This document shows positions 1-5,047 of a stretch of 5,047 nucleotides of DNA, one piece after another (the first letter of the stretch is position 1; every line of letters begins with the position of its first letter). Under the pieces are notes generated by a model. That model ran no database searches. It saw only the letters and a list, made by a program, of their open reading frames with translations, and was not told where the DNA came from. This DNA comes from Acidobacteriota bacterium (GTDB taxonomy: Bacteria > Acidobacteriota > Vicinamibacteria > Vicinamibacterales > UBA2999). Where the stretch lies: positions 1 to 5,047 of the forward strand of contig JACCSI010000619.1 in assembly GCA_013813075.1 (NCBI GenBank), in the 5' to 3' direction. The translations under genes and the position numbers were made by a program.

Positions 1-1
1 G

Positions 2-574
2 TCCGTAGATGGCGACGCTGACAGCTTCAACCAGCTCATCTTGCGATGGGAACGGCCGATCTACGCCTTGGCGTACCGGACGATCGGCCGCGAGGAAGAA
101 GCGCGAGATATCGTTCAGGACACATTCCTGCGCGCCTACCGCGCGCTGCCAGGCTTCAAGGGCCAGGCAAAATTCTCCTCGTGGCTGTACCGCATTGCGC
201 TGAATCTGTGCCGCGACTGGATGCGCAAGCAGCGGCGCACGCCGACCGTGCAGATGCCGGAAGGTGTCGACCTGATTGAGCTTGCCAGCGAGCAGGGTCC
301 GGTCGAATCGATTGAGGAGCTGGTTTCGCGCCGCGAGATGAGCGCCGCAGTGGCCGAGGCGATGAAATTGCTGCCCGAGGAACAGCGGACGGCGATTGTC
401 TTGAAGGAATACCACGGTCTCACTTTTCAGGAGATCGCGGAGTTGCAGGGGTGTCCGCTCAGTACCGTCAAGACTCGCCTGTATCAGGGCTTGTCGGTGC
501 TGCGGCGGCAGCTCGAAGCGGTAGGGATGACCCGGGGCCCGGGTCGGTCAGGGACAAACGAGAAGGCATCATGA
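2..574 (+). CDS. ECF-family (RpoE-like) RNA polymerase sigma factor, 5' end missing
   Basis: An alternative sigma factor that directs RNA polymerase to a dedicated promoter set, normally held inactive by the anti-sigma factor encoded next. The frame is open to the window edge, so the true start lies upstream; 190 residues are visible, near the usual full ECF length of about 190-200, so little is missing. Visible residues about 5-79 form region 2: a DADSFNQLI start, the core-binding stretch EEARDIVQDTFLRAYRALPGF, and FSSWLYRIALNLCRDWMRKQ for the -10 element. A variable linker follows. Residues about 112-174 form region 4, with LPEEQRTAIVLKEYHGLTFQEIA and the recognition helix CPLSTVKTRLYQGLSVLRRQL, which reads the -35 element. 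A TTG at 41 could initiate but would cut away the start of region 2, so I reject it. The stop overlaps the next start (ATGA). Family assignment is secure; the regulon is unknown. Confidence 0.95.
   Translation, partial: SVDGDADSFNQLILRWERPIYALAYRTIGREEEARDIVQDTFLRAYRALPGFKGQAKFSSWLYRIALNLCRDWMRKQRRTPTVQMPEGVDLIELASEQGPVESIEELVSRREMSAAVAEAMKLLPEEQRTAIVLKEYHGLTFQEIAELQGCPLSTVKTRLYQGLSVLRRQLEAVGMTRGPGRSGTNEKAS
560..574 (+). promoter_or_regulatory. Ribosome binding site and ATGA stop/start overlap coupling sigma to anti-sigma
   Basis: The purine-rich stretch GAGAAGG (560-566) lies four bases before the ATG at 571, a plausible though slightly close Shine-Dalgarno site. The ATG overlaps the TGA of the sigma gene (572-574). 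This supports 571 as the anti-sigma start over the upstream in-frame ATG at 451 and implies translational coupling of the pair, which would keep their amounts matched. Confidence 0.7.
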
Positions 575-1341
575 GCGAGACATTCCGATGTGACGACAAA
601 GAGATGCTCGTCGCGTATCTCTACGGCGAAATCGATGCGAATGGCGGACGCGAGGTCGAGCGTCACCTGCGCACGTGTTCGACGTGTGCGCGCGAAACCG
701 AAGGGCTGCAGTCGGTGCGGCACGATCTCGAAGCGTGGCTGGCGCCCGACGCCGATCTCGGGTTCACGATTCCGTCCAAGGCCCCGGCCACGGTGCTGCA
801 GCCCGCGCGGTGGGCGGCCGCCGGTGGTCTGCCCGCATGGGCGCAGGTCGCTGCCGCTGCACTCTTCATTGCCGCCAGCGCGGCGATCGCCAACGTGCAG
901 GTGCGTTCGACCACCGACGGGTTCGTCGTGTCGACTGGGTGGATCCCGGTCGCGACGCCGGTCTCGGCCGGACCTGTTGCCCCAGCGTCCAACAACGAGT
1001 GGCGTCGCGAGCTATCGGCGCTCGAACAGACTCTGCGCCGCGAGTTGACGCCGCGGGCGATAGCGCCGGCGCCGGTCCCCGCGCGCAGCCACGAGGCCGG
1101 CGACACTGCGGCAGTGCTTCGACGGGTGCAAACGCTGCTCGCCGAGAGCGAGCAGCGTCAGCGCCAGGAACTCGCGCTGCGACTGGCCACTGCGGACCGT
1201 GATTGGAGCATCAGACGACAGACCGATCTGATGAACATCAATCAAACACTCGGTCGACTGCAGCGAGGCGCACTGAGGACCGAGGCCGGACAACAGGAGA
1301 TGGTCAATCTGATTCGTCGCGTCTCGACTCCCATTCCATGA
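571..1341 (+). CDS. Transmembrane zinc-finger anti-sigma factor
   Basis: A 256-residue single-pass membrane protein that probably sequesters the upstream ECF sigma factor. The cytoplasmic N-terminus carries the ZAS (zf-HC2) signature: His32, Cys36 and Cys39 (H-x3-C-x2-C), with Cys7 the likely fourth zinc ligand. The segment MLVAYLYGEIDANGGREVERHL is typical of the family. After a linker, residues about 87-108 form one hydrophobic Ala-rich membrane span. The outer part, about 109-256, has no recognised domain; residues about 141-160 and 178-245 are rich in Glu, Arg, Gln and Leu and look helical or coiled-coil, separated by a Pro/Ala linker. This long outer region could be the sensor or a docking surface (inference). 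The start is ATG 571, overlapping the sigma stop; an upstream in-frame ATG at 451 would put 40 unrelated residues before the zinc finger. The gene ends in an ATGA overlap with the next gene. The anti-sigma role is confident; the signal is unknown. Confidence 0.92.
   Translation: MSETFRCDDKEMLVAYLYGEIDANGGREVERHLRTCSTCARETEGLQSVRHDLEAWLAPDADLGFTIPSKAPATVLQPARWAAAGGLPAWAQVAAAALFIAASAAIANVQVRSTTDGFVVSTGWIPVATPVSAGPVAPASNNEWRRELSALEQTLRRELTPRAIAPAPVPARSHEAGDTAAVLRRVQTLLAESEQRQRQELALRLATADRDWSIRRQTDLMNINQTLGRLQRGALRTEAGQQEMVNLIRRVSTPIP
1132..1158. repeat. Perfect 11-bp inverted repeat with 5-nt loop inside the anti-sigma gene
   Basis: The left arm ACGCTGCTCGC (1132-1142) and right arm GCGAGCAGCGT (1148-1158) are exact reverse complements around the loop CGAGA. 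In RNA this would be a strong GC-rich hairpin. No U-tract follows, so it is not a standard intrinsic terminator. It lies in the coding sequence for the charged helical region of the anti-sigma factor. The repeat is directly visible; any function is unknown, and repetitive Leu/Ala/Glu/Gln codon use could have produced it. Confidence 0.85.
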
Positions 1342-2243
1342 GCAGGCATATGAGCACGACAGGTTCGTTCAGCGGGGCGGTGTGGCTCGTCGCAATGTGC
1401 GCGGTGTCGGGGCAGGCGCAGGTGCCGGCGCCGGCCGCGTCGGCCGCGTCCACCCGGCCGCAAGATCGCAGCGAGTTGCGTCGCCATATTTACGTGATGG
1501 AAGGCGCCCTGGCGCGGGCGGTGTCGTACGGGGCGCAACGGCTGAATCGCGAAATTCGGTCGGTCGTGCCGGAGATGGTCCCCCTTTCGGGAGAGCCGCA
1601 GGCGCGCGGCGTGTATCTTGAAGGATACGGCGTCTACTTCGACGTCGGCGTGCCGATTCTCCATCAGAGCATGATGTGGAGTCTGCGGACCATGCTCGGG
1701 CCCGACGATCAAGTGCTGGAGGCGTTCAATACGCTGAAGGCCAAAGCCAAGTCCGACCCGAACCCCTCGAGTCGCGCAGCGCAAGAGAACGCCATTCTGC
1801 GGCTCGAGCTGCAGATTGGTCCATTGGCCCGGGCGGCCGGCGCGTCGGACCCGATGCTGGGGGGAAACCGGACTGCCGGCAGTGCGGTGGGCGCCGCGAT
1901 GGTCGCGCCCGACGCGCCAGCGCCTCCATCCGCTCCGCCCAAAATCGATCGCAAGTATTTCCAGGATCCCAATGCGATCAACCGCGCCTACACCGACGCG
2001 GTGCAAACGGCGTTGATCGAAGCCATGCTCGACTACAGTCTGCCGATGTCGATCGCGCCCGACGAGTTTCTCACCGTCGCCGCGCGCGACAACATGCAGC
2101 GCGATTCGCTGGCACCGCTCGATCCGGCCGAGGAGGTGGTGACCATTCTTTACAAAATCCGCGGCTCGGACCTGCTCGCCTACCGCGCCGGGAAGATTGA
2201 TGCCACCGAGATCCGCAAGCGCATCCAGATCCACGAGTTTTAG
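1338..2243 (+). CDS. Exported protein of unknown function in the sigma-factor operon
   Basis: I do not recognise a named family. The 301-residue product begins with a signal-peptide-like segment: hydrophobic core GAVWLVAMCAVSGQA at residues 13-27, probably cleaved near Ala27-Gln28, then an Ala/Pro-rich linker. Two denser regions follow. Residues about 45-165 include GVYLEGYGVYFDVGVPIL (91-108), with features of a beta-rich segment, and a helical stretch around 125-160. A low-complexity Gly/Ala/Pro linker at about 168-202 separates a C-terminal region, 205-301, containing PDEFLTVAARDN and ILYKIRGSDLLAYRAGKI. This suggests two periplasmic domains. The start at 1338 overlaps the anti-sigma stop (ATGA); ATG 1350 is an alternative, losing only four residues. 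Neither has a clear Shine-Dalgarno site. Co-translation with sigma and anti-sigma suggests a role in the same response, such as modulating the anti-sigma from outside the membrane, but this is inference only. Confidence 0.85.
   Translation: MSRHMSTTGSFSGAVWLVAMCAVSGQAQVPAPAASAASTRPQDRSELRRHIYVMEGALARAVSYGAQRLNREIRSVVPEMVPLSGEPQARGVYLEGYGVYFDVGVPILHQSMMWSLRTMLGPDDQVLEAFNTLKAKAKSDPNPSSRAAQENAILRLELQIGPLARAAGASDPMLGGNRTAGSAVGAAMVAPDAPAPPSAPPKIDRKYFQDPNAINRAYTDAVQTALIEAMLDYSLPMSIAPDEFLTVAARDNMQRDSLAPLDPAEEVVTILYKIRGSDLLAYRAGKIDATEIRKRIQIHEF
1432..1449 (+). repeat. 9-bp tandem duplication in the post-signal linker
   Basis: CGGCCGCGT occurs twice head to tail (1432-1440 and 1441-1449). It gives a repeated Ala-Ala-Ser in the linker after the signal peptide of the exported protein. 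It is in frame and probably a neutral slippage product. Confidence 0.75.
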
Positions 2244-2270
2244 GAACTTCTCCGGGCGTGCGGTGTCAAA
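2243..2270 (+). promoter_or_regulatory. Sigma-E/ECF-type promoter upstream of lipoprotein and permease genes
   Basis: GGAACTT (2243-2249) and TCAAA (2266-2270) are separated by exactly 16 bases. They match the classical sigma-E consensus, in which the GGAAC core of the -35 is typical for ECF sigma factors. The site fills most of the only gap in the plus-strand gene cluster: the -35 begins on the last base of the preceding stop codon. Transcription would be expected to begin around 2275-2278, only a few bases before the ATG at 2281, giving a nearly leaderless message. That fits the absence of a Shine-Dalgarno sequence there. I noticed no other GGAACTT in the window. A chance match cannot be excluded, and which sigma factor uses it is inferred. 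Confidence 0.55.
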
Positions 2271-2280
2271 AGCTAACAAC

Positions 2281-2781
2281 ATGAACCGCCCACGGGCAGC
2301 CCGCGGACTGCTATCGGTTCTCCTGCTGCTGCTCGCCGCTATGCCCAGCTGCAATCGCGGCGTCGATCCTGTTGTCGCGCTCGAGCCCGTTGATGTCGTC
2401 ACTGGTTGGTACGACTCCGGGTTGGTCGAGGGCAACATGAACAAGCTGGTCCCCAGCATCACACTCAAGCTCCGCAACAAATCGGGCGCTCCTCTGCGCT
2501 CGGTGCAGATCAACGCGATTTTCAAGCGCGTCAACGAGCCGGAGATGTGGGGAGAACACTACGGGTGGGCCGTCCAGCGCGACGCACTGGCGCCAGGCGC
2601 GGCGACCCGGGAACTGGTGATGCGGTCTGGGCTCGGCTACACCGGCGACGAGCCGCGCCTGCAGATGCTGAAGAATCGTGAATTCGTCGATGCGAAAGTG
2701 GAAATATTCCTGAAGCGGGGGTCGAGGGTCTGGGCTAAACTCGCCGAGTTTCCAATCGAGCGACAGCTTCTGACCCAGTGA
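2281..2781 (+). CDS. Small putative lipoprotein of unknown function
   Basis: The 166-residue product starts with a classic export signal: basic MNRPRAARG, a Leu-rich core (LLSVLLLLLAAM, residues 10-21), then Pro-Ser-Cys24-Asn25. Cys24 is the likely lipidated residue, although MPSC is a weaker lipobox than LAGC or LSAC. Asn at +2 would suit outer-membrane sorting under the E. coli rule, which may not hold here. Residues about 35-160 look like one beta-sandwich domain with alternating hydrophobic strands (VPSITLKLRNKSG, LRSVQINAIFKRV, FVDAKVEIFLKRG). I cannot name the family. ATG 2281 is preferred: it begins directly with the signal peptide and lies just after the putative promoter. GTG 2263 is an in-frame alternative adding six residues but overlaps the predicted -10 region. 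The stop overlaps the permease start (GTGA), suggesting coupled expression. It may be a partner or envelope accessory of the permease, unproven. Confidence 0.85.
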   Translation: MNRPRAARGLLSVLLLLLAAMPSCNRGVDPVVALEPVDVVTGWYDSGLVEGNMNKLVPSITLKLRNKSGAPLRSVQINAIFKRVNEPEMWGEHYGWAVQRDALAPGAATRELVMRSGLGYTGDEPRLQMLKNREFVDAKVEIFLKRGSRVWAKLAEFPIERQLLTQ

Positions 2782-4148
2782 CCACGTCGACGACGCCCCA
2801 ATCTCTGGAACGCCGCCTCGGTCCGCTCGATGCGGCGGCCATCATCGTTGCGAACGTGATCGGCGGGGGAATTCTCTTCTTTCCCCCCGGCATTGCCGCC
2901 AATGTGCCGGACACCTGGTGGTTTCTGTCGACGTGGGTCGCCGGGGGCGTGCTCGCATTTTGCGGCGCCATGGCGTACGCGGAACTGGCGGCGCTACGCC
3001 CGCGAGCGGGCGGGGAGTATGTCTACCTGCGGGAGGCGTACGGCAGCCTTGCCGGCTTTCTCACTGGTTGGACCTCGTTCGTCGCAGGGTTTGCCGGTGC
3101 CATGGCGGCGAGTGCCATGATCATCCCGCTGTATCTGGATCGGTTCGTGCCCGGTGCCGCAAGCTCGACGCCGCTCCTGCGCATTCCCTTGCCGTACGTC
3201 GCGGTCACCGTCTCGAATCAAACGATTATCGCCATTGTCGCCGTGTGGCTGTTTGCCCTGGTCCACATGCGCGGCGTCGGTCCTGGCCGGTTCGTCAGCA
3301 ATTTTCTGACGATTTTGAAGGTCGGCGCCTTGCTGGTGTTCATCGCGATGGGCTTGACGATGGGAGGGACCACCGAGACCACAATTTCCGCAACCGCGGG
3401 TGCGGTGACCGCCACGGGCTGGCTGCAGGGCCTCATCGTCGTGATGTTCGTTTACTCGGGGTGGAATGCGGCCGCGTACATGGCCGAAGAAGTCCGCAAT
3501 CCCGGCCGCAATCTCCCGCTCGCGCTTGCGCTCGGCACGGCGGCCGTGACGTTGATCTACCTGCTGATCAACGTGCTCTATCTCAGCGTCATACCAATTG
3601 AGGAGCTGATGACGGTGAAGGGCAGCGTGCTCGACGTCGCCGCCGAGCGGCTGCTTGGCGTGCGGGCCGGCGACATCATGGGCATTGTCTCGCTGATCAG
3701 TCTGGCGGCGGGGATTAATGCCTGGACATTCGCCGGACCACGCATATATTTCGCGATGGCACGTGACGGCGTCTTTTTCCCTCAGGCCGCGCACGTGCAT
3801 CCCCGTTTCAAGACGCCCTGGATCGCCGTCGCGGCGCAGGCGGCGTGGGCGACTGTGCTCATCGTCACGGGCAGTCTCGACGCGCTCGGTAACTACGTGG
3901 CCTTTGCGATCACGCTGTTCGCGGGAGTGGCGGTTGCGGCCGTCTTCGTGCTGCGTCGACGGGAACCGAACGCGGCGCGTCCTTTCAAAGCCGTGGGGTA
4001 TCCGGTGACGCCCGCGATATTCGTCGCATTCAGTATCCTGATGGTGGCCAACGCCATCTATCGCGAGCCGCTCTCGAGCGGCCTCGGGCTGCTGGTCATC
4101 GCCGCCGGCATCCCTGTTTATTGGTGGTTCAGCCGCAGACGTGCCTAG
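2778..4148 (+). CDS. APC-superfamily amino-acid permease
   Basis: A 456-residue inner-membrane transporter predicted to move amino acids or related amines. Length and about 12 hydrophobic segments (roughly 18-40, 46-72, 91-120, 150-167, 173-196, 213-234, 247-272, 295-320, 347-367, 370-392, 410-427 and 432-450) fit the family. Hallmarks are present: the glycine-rich unwound TM1 site VIGGGILFFPPGIA (27-40); RPRAGGEYVYLREAYG after TM2 (74-89); FVYSGWNAAAYMAEEVRNP (224-242) at TM6; and FAGPRIYFAMARDGVFFP (318-335) after TM8. These resemble the L-type transporter-like branch (SteT-like exchangers), but the substrate cannot be read from sequence. The start is GTG 2778, whose last two bases begin the preceding TGA stop; no Shine-Dalgarno is evident, so translation probably depends on coupling to the lipoprotein gene. 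There is no sign of frameshift or truncation. It converges with the next gene, sharing the bases CTAG. A permease in an ECF sigma gene cluster is uncommon. Confidence 0.93.
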   Translation: MTTSTTPQSLERRLGPLDAAAIIVANVIGGGILFFPPGIAANVPDTWWFLSTWVAGGVLAFCGAMAYAELAALRPRAGGEYVYLREAYGSLAGFLTGWTSFVAGFAGAMAASAMIIPLYLDRFVPGAASSTPLLRIPLPYVAVTVSNQTIIAIVAVWLFALVHMRGVGPGRFVSNFLTILKVGALLVFIAMGLTMGGTTETTISATAGAVTATGWLQGLIVVMFVYSGWNAAAYMAEEVRNPGRNLPLALALGTAAVTLIYLLINVLYLSVIPIEELMTVKGSVLDVAAERLLGVRAGDIMGIVSLISLAAGINAWTFAGPRIYFAMARDGVFFPQAAHVHPRFKTPWIAVAAQAAWATVLIVTGSLDALGNYVAFAITLFAGVAVAAVFVLRRREPNAARPFKAVGYPVTPAIFVAFSILMVANAIYREPLSSGLGLLVIAAGIPVYWWFSRRRA

Positions 4149-4534
4149 GGCTTCATGCGGGGTCCTCCGCTCCGGAGGAGCGCAGCCAGCGTCAGCGCCG
4201 CGAGCATACCGTCGCTGGCGGCGAATAGCAGGAACGACGCCGGAGATCCTCGCAGCACGTAGTCCGCGGTGAACGCCACGGCCCCGCCGAATTTCAACAA
4301 CACGCCGAAGATCCACATATACGCGCGATACCGCAAGGGGTCCCGGAACGGAAGCAGATACCCGATGCCGACGCACGTGACGAACAGCGCATTCAGATCG
4401 CCCTGGATGGCCGGGCGCGTCGCGGGAACATCAAAGATGTCTTGGAACTGGTGGCGAAAGATCGACAGGGTGACGCCGACGGAGATGTCGTAGACAAGCG
4501 AAATGGCGGCAATGGCTTTCACCACGGCCGCCAT
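4145..4534 (-). CDS. Small four-TM membrane protein of unknown function
   Basis: The 129-residue product is almost entirely hydrophobic, with probable membrane segments at about 6-24, 48-62, 71-90 and 98-120. Polar signposts are YDISVG near the end of TM1, DVPATRPAIQGDLNALF before TM2, the loop LPFRDPLRYRAYMW between TM2 and TM3, and KFGGAVAFTADYVL in TM3. I recognise no named family, though the layout resembles small conserved four-helix membrane proteins of unknown role. The ATG at 4534 is the only sensible start; no clear Shine-Dalgarno precedes it. It lies 29 nt after the PEGA-domain gene on the same strand, so the two are probably co-transcribed. The stop TAG shares CTAG with the stop of the opposing permease gene, an end-to-end overlap with no room for a separate terminator. 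The gene is credible because of consistent hydrophobic patterning and tight packing. Confidence 0.8.
   Translation of the reverse strand: MAAVVKAIAAISLVYDISVGVTLSIFRHQFQDIFDVPATRPAIQGDLNALFVTCVGIGYLLPFRDPLRYRAYMWIFGVLLKFGGAVAFTADYVLRGSPASFLLFAASDGMLAALTLAALLRSGGPRMKP
4163..4179. repeat. Hairpin-forming inverted repeat just past the permease stop
   Basis: TCCTCCG (4163-4169) and CGGAGGA (4173-4179) are exact reverse complements around a 3-nt loop, starting 15 bases after the permease stop. A competing 6-bp hairpin (CGCTCC 4168-4173 with GGAGCG 4177-4182) overlaps it. No T-run follows on either strand, so it is not a canonical terminator. It could protect the 3' end of the permease message, or be incidental in the Arg/Ser/Gly codons of the opposing gene. 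Confidence 0.5.
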
Positions 4535-4563
4535 GTTAGCGCTGGTTCGGGATTCTGGCTCGC

Positions 4564-5047
4564 CTACGGTGCCGGCTTCAGCTCACCGCGGAAGGTAACG
4601 TTGCGATCCGGCTGGACGCGCACATCGAACTGCAGCGTTTCGAACCCGGATTTGCGGACTTCGATGCGGTAGCCGCCGCTGTCGAGTTTGAGTGCCTGCA
4701 GGAATCCGTCGAAATCGTCGACGTGCCCTGCGAAGTAGCCGTCGACGAACACCTCGGCATCACGCGGGGTGACCTTGATTTTCAGCGTCCCTATGTCGTA
4801 CCCCCGGGCGCTGTATTGGCCACCCGAATAGCCGCCGCCATAGCCGTATCCTGATCCGTACGGGCTGCCGTAGAACGACGGCGTCCAGCCCCACGGCGAA
4901 TAATAGAGATAGCCGAGGCCGAAGCCGTTGTTGTAGTAGGGGTCGTAGTAGTAGCGGTTGTAACTCCAGTAGTCCGGATAGACGTAAACGCGGTCAGGCC
5001 GCTGGCGTGGCGCGCTGCTGCGTGGCACCGCGCGGGCGCGTGTGGCT
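4564..5047 (-). CDS. PEGA-domain protein with Tyr/Gly-rich N-terminal region, 5' end missing
   Basis: The frame is open to the right edge, so the start, probably with a signal peptide, lies outside. A GTG at 5028 could initiate, but the protein would then begin in a basic Pro/Ser/Arg stretch with no export signal, so I treat the gene as partial, with 160 visible residues. Numbered from the GTG, residues 13-79 are low complexity, with 19 Tyr among 67 residues plus many Gly, Ser, Asn and Trp (YNRYYYDPYYNNG, GSPYGSGYGYGGGYSGG). Residues about 80-152 form a PEGA domain: a GTLKIKVTPRDAEVFVDGYF strand pair, a small insertion, then LDSGGYRIEVRKSGFETLQF and a final strand ending FRGELKP. PEGA domains are beta modules found mainly in surface or secreted proteins and thought to be adaptor or binding units. 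A cell-envelope role is likely; the partner is unknown. The small membrane protein gene follows 29 nt downstream. Confidence 0.9.
   Translation of the reverse strand, partial: ATRARAVPRSSAPRQRPDRVYVYPDYWSYNRYYYDPYYNNGFGLGYLYYSPWGWTPSFYGSPYGSGYGYGGGYSGGQYSARGYDIGTLKIKVTPRDAEVFVDGYFAGHVDDFDGFLQALKLDSGGYRIEVRKSGFETLQFDVRVQPDRNVTFRGELKPAP

Noticed and set aside
451..570. Upstream ATG 451 as the anti-sigma start
   Set aside because: It would add 40 residues overlapping sigma region 4 with no family resemblance; ATG 571 has a ribosome site and an ATGA overlap and starts just before the zinc finger.
41..574. TTG at 41 as the sigma-factor start
   Set aside because: The frame is open further left and encodes family-typical region 2 residues (DADSFNQLI) before this codon, so the gene runs off the window.
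1203..1337. Upstream start at 1203 for the exported protein
   Set aside because: It would bury the signal peptide behind 45 polar residues; ATG 1338 places the hydrophobic core at residues 13-27.
1242..2534. A 430-codon open frame on the minus strand opposite the exported-protein gene
   Set aside because: It spans parts of three well-supported plus-strand genes, is rich in Arg, His and Gly without domain or membrane patterning, and is the usual mirror frame of GC-rich coding DNA.
4163..4182. Intrinsic terminator for the permease transcript
   Set aside because: The hairpins are short and no T-run follows on either strand, so I report only inverted repeats.
2994..4376. A 460-codon open frame on the minus strand opposite the permease
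   Set aside because: It lies over an unmistakable APC permease and has Arg/His/Asp-rich composition with no hydrophobic or motif pattern, so it is a shadow frame.
4564..5028. GTG 5028 as the true start of the PEGA-domain protein
   Set aside because: The frame continues open to the window edge and the GTG start gives no export signal, so the start is probably upstream and outside.

Overview
The window is a dense, GC-rich stretch of bacterial chromosome with seven protein-coding genes and almost no non-coding DNA. I see no RNA gene, CRISPR array, insertion sequence or phage gene. High GC, the ECF sigma/zinc-finger anti-sigma pair and the Tyr/Gly-rich PEGA protein suggest an environmental Gram-negative, possibly an Acidobacteriota (Vicinamibacteria-like) lineage. 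That assignment is an impression from protein style, not a demonstrated placement.

Left part (1-4148, plus strand): five tightly packed co-oriented genes. They are (1) an RpoE-like ECF sigma factor cut by the left window edge; (2) a membrane-anchored zinc-finger (ZAS-type) anti-sigma factor with a long, coiled-coil-prone outer region; (3) an exported 301-residue protein of unknown function; (4) a small putative lipoprotein of unknown function; and (5) a 12-TM APC-superfamily amino-acid permease. Genes 1/2 and 2/3 overlap by ATGA and genes 4/5 by GTGA, so translational coupling is likely. The only gap, 37 nt between genes 3 and 4, holds a sequence matching the classical sigma-E promoter (GGAACTT, 16 nt, TCAAA). 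This suggests that the locus's own ECF sigma, or a relative, drives an extra transcript of the lipoprotein and permease genes.

Right part (4145-5047, minus strand): a PEGA-domain protein with a Tyr/Gly-rich N-terminal half, cut by the right window edge, followed 29 nt downstream by a small four-TM protein of unknown function. The two strands converge with no spacer: the permease and the small membrane protein share the bases CTAG, each using a TAG stop inside it.

Working model (inference): an envelope stress or nutrient-sensing sigma/anti-sigma switch co-expressed with two exported proteins of unknown role and a transporter. The most check-worthy items are the internal sigma-E-like promoter, the conserved-looking exported protein in the sigma operon, and a perfect 11-bp inverted repeat inside the anti-sigma gene.
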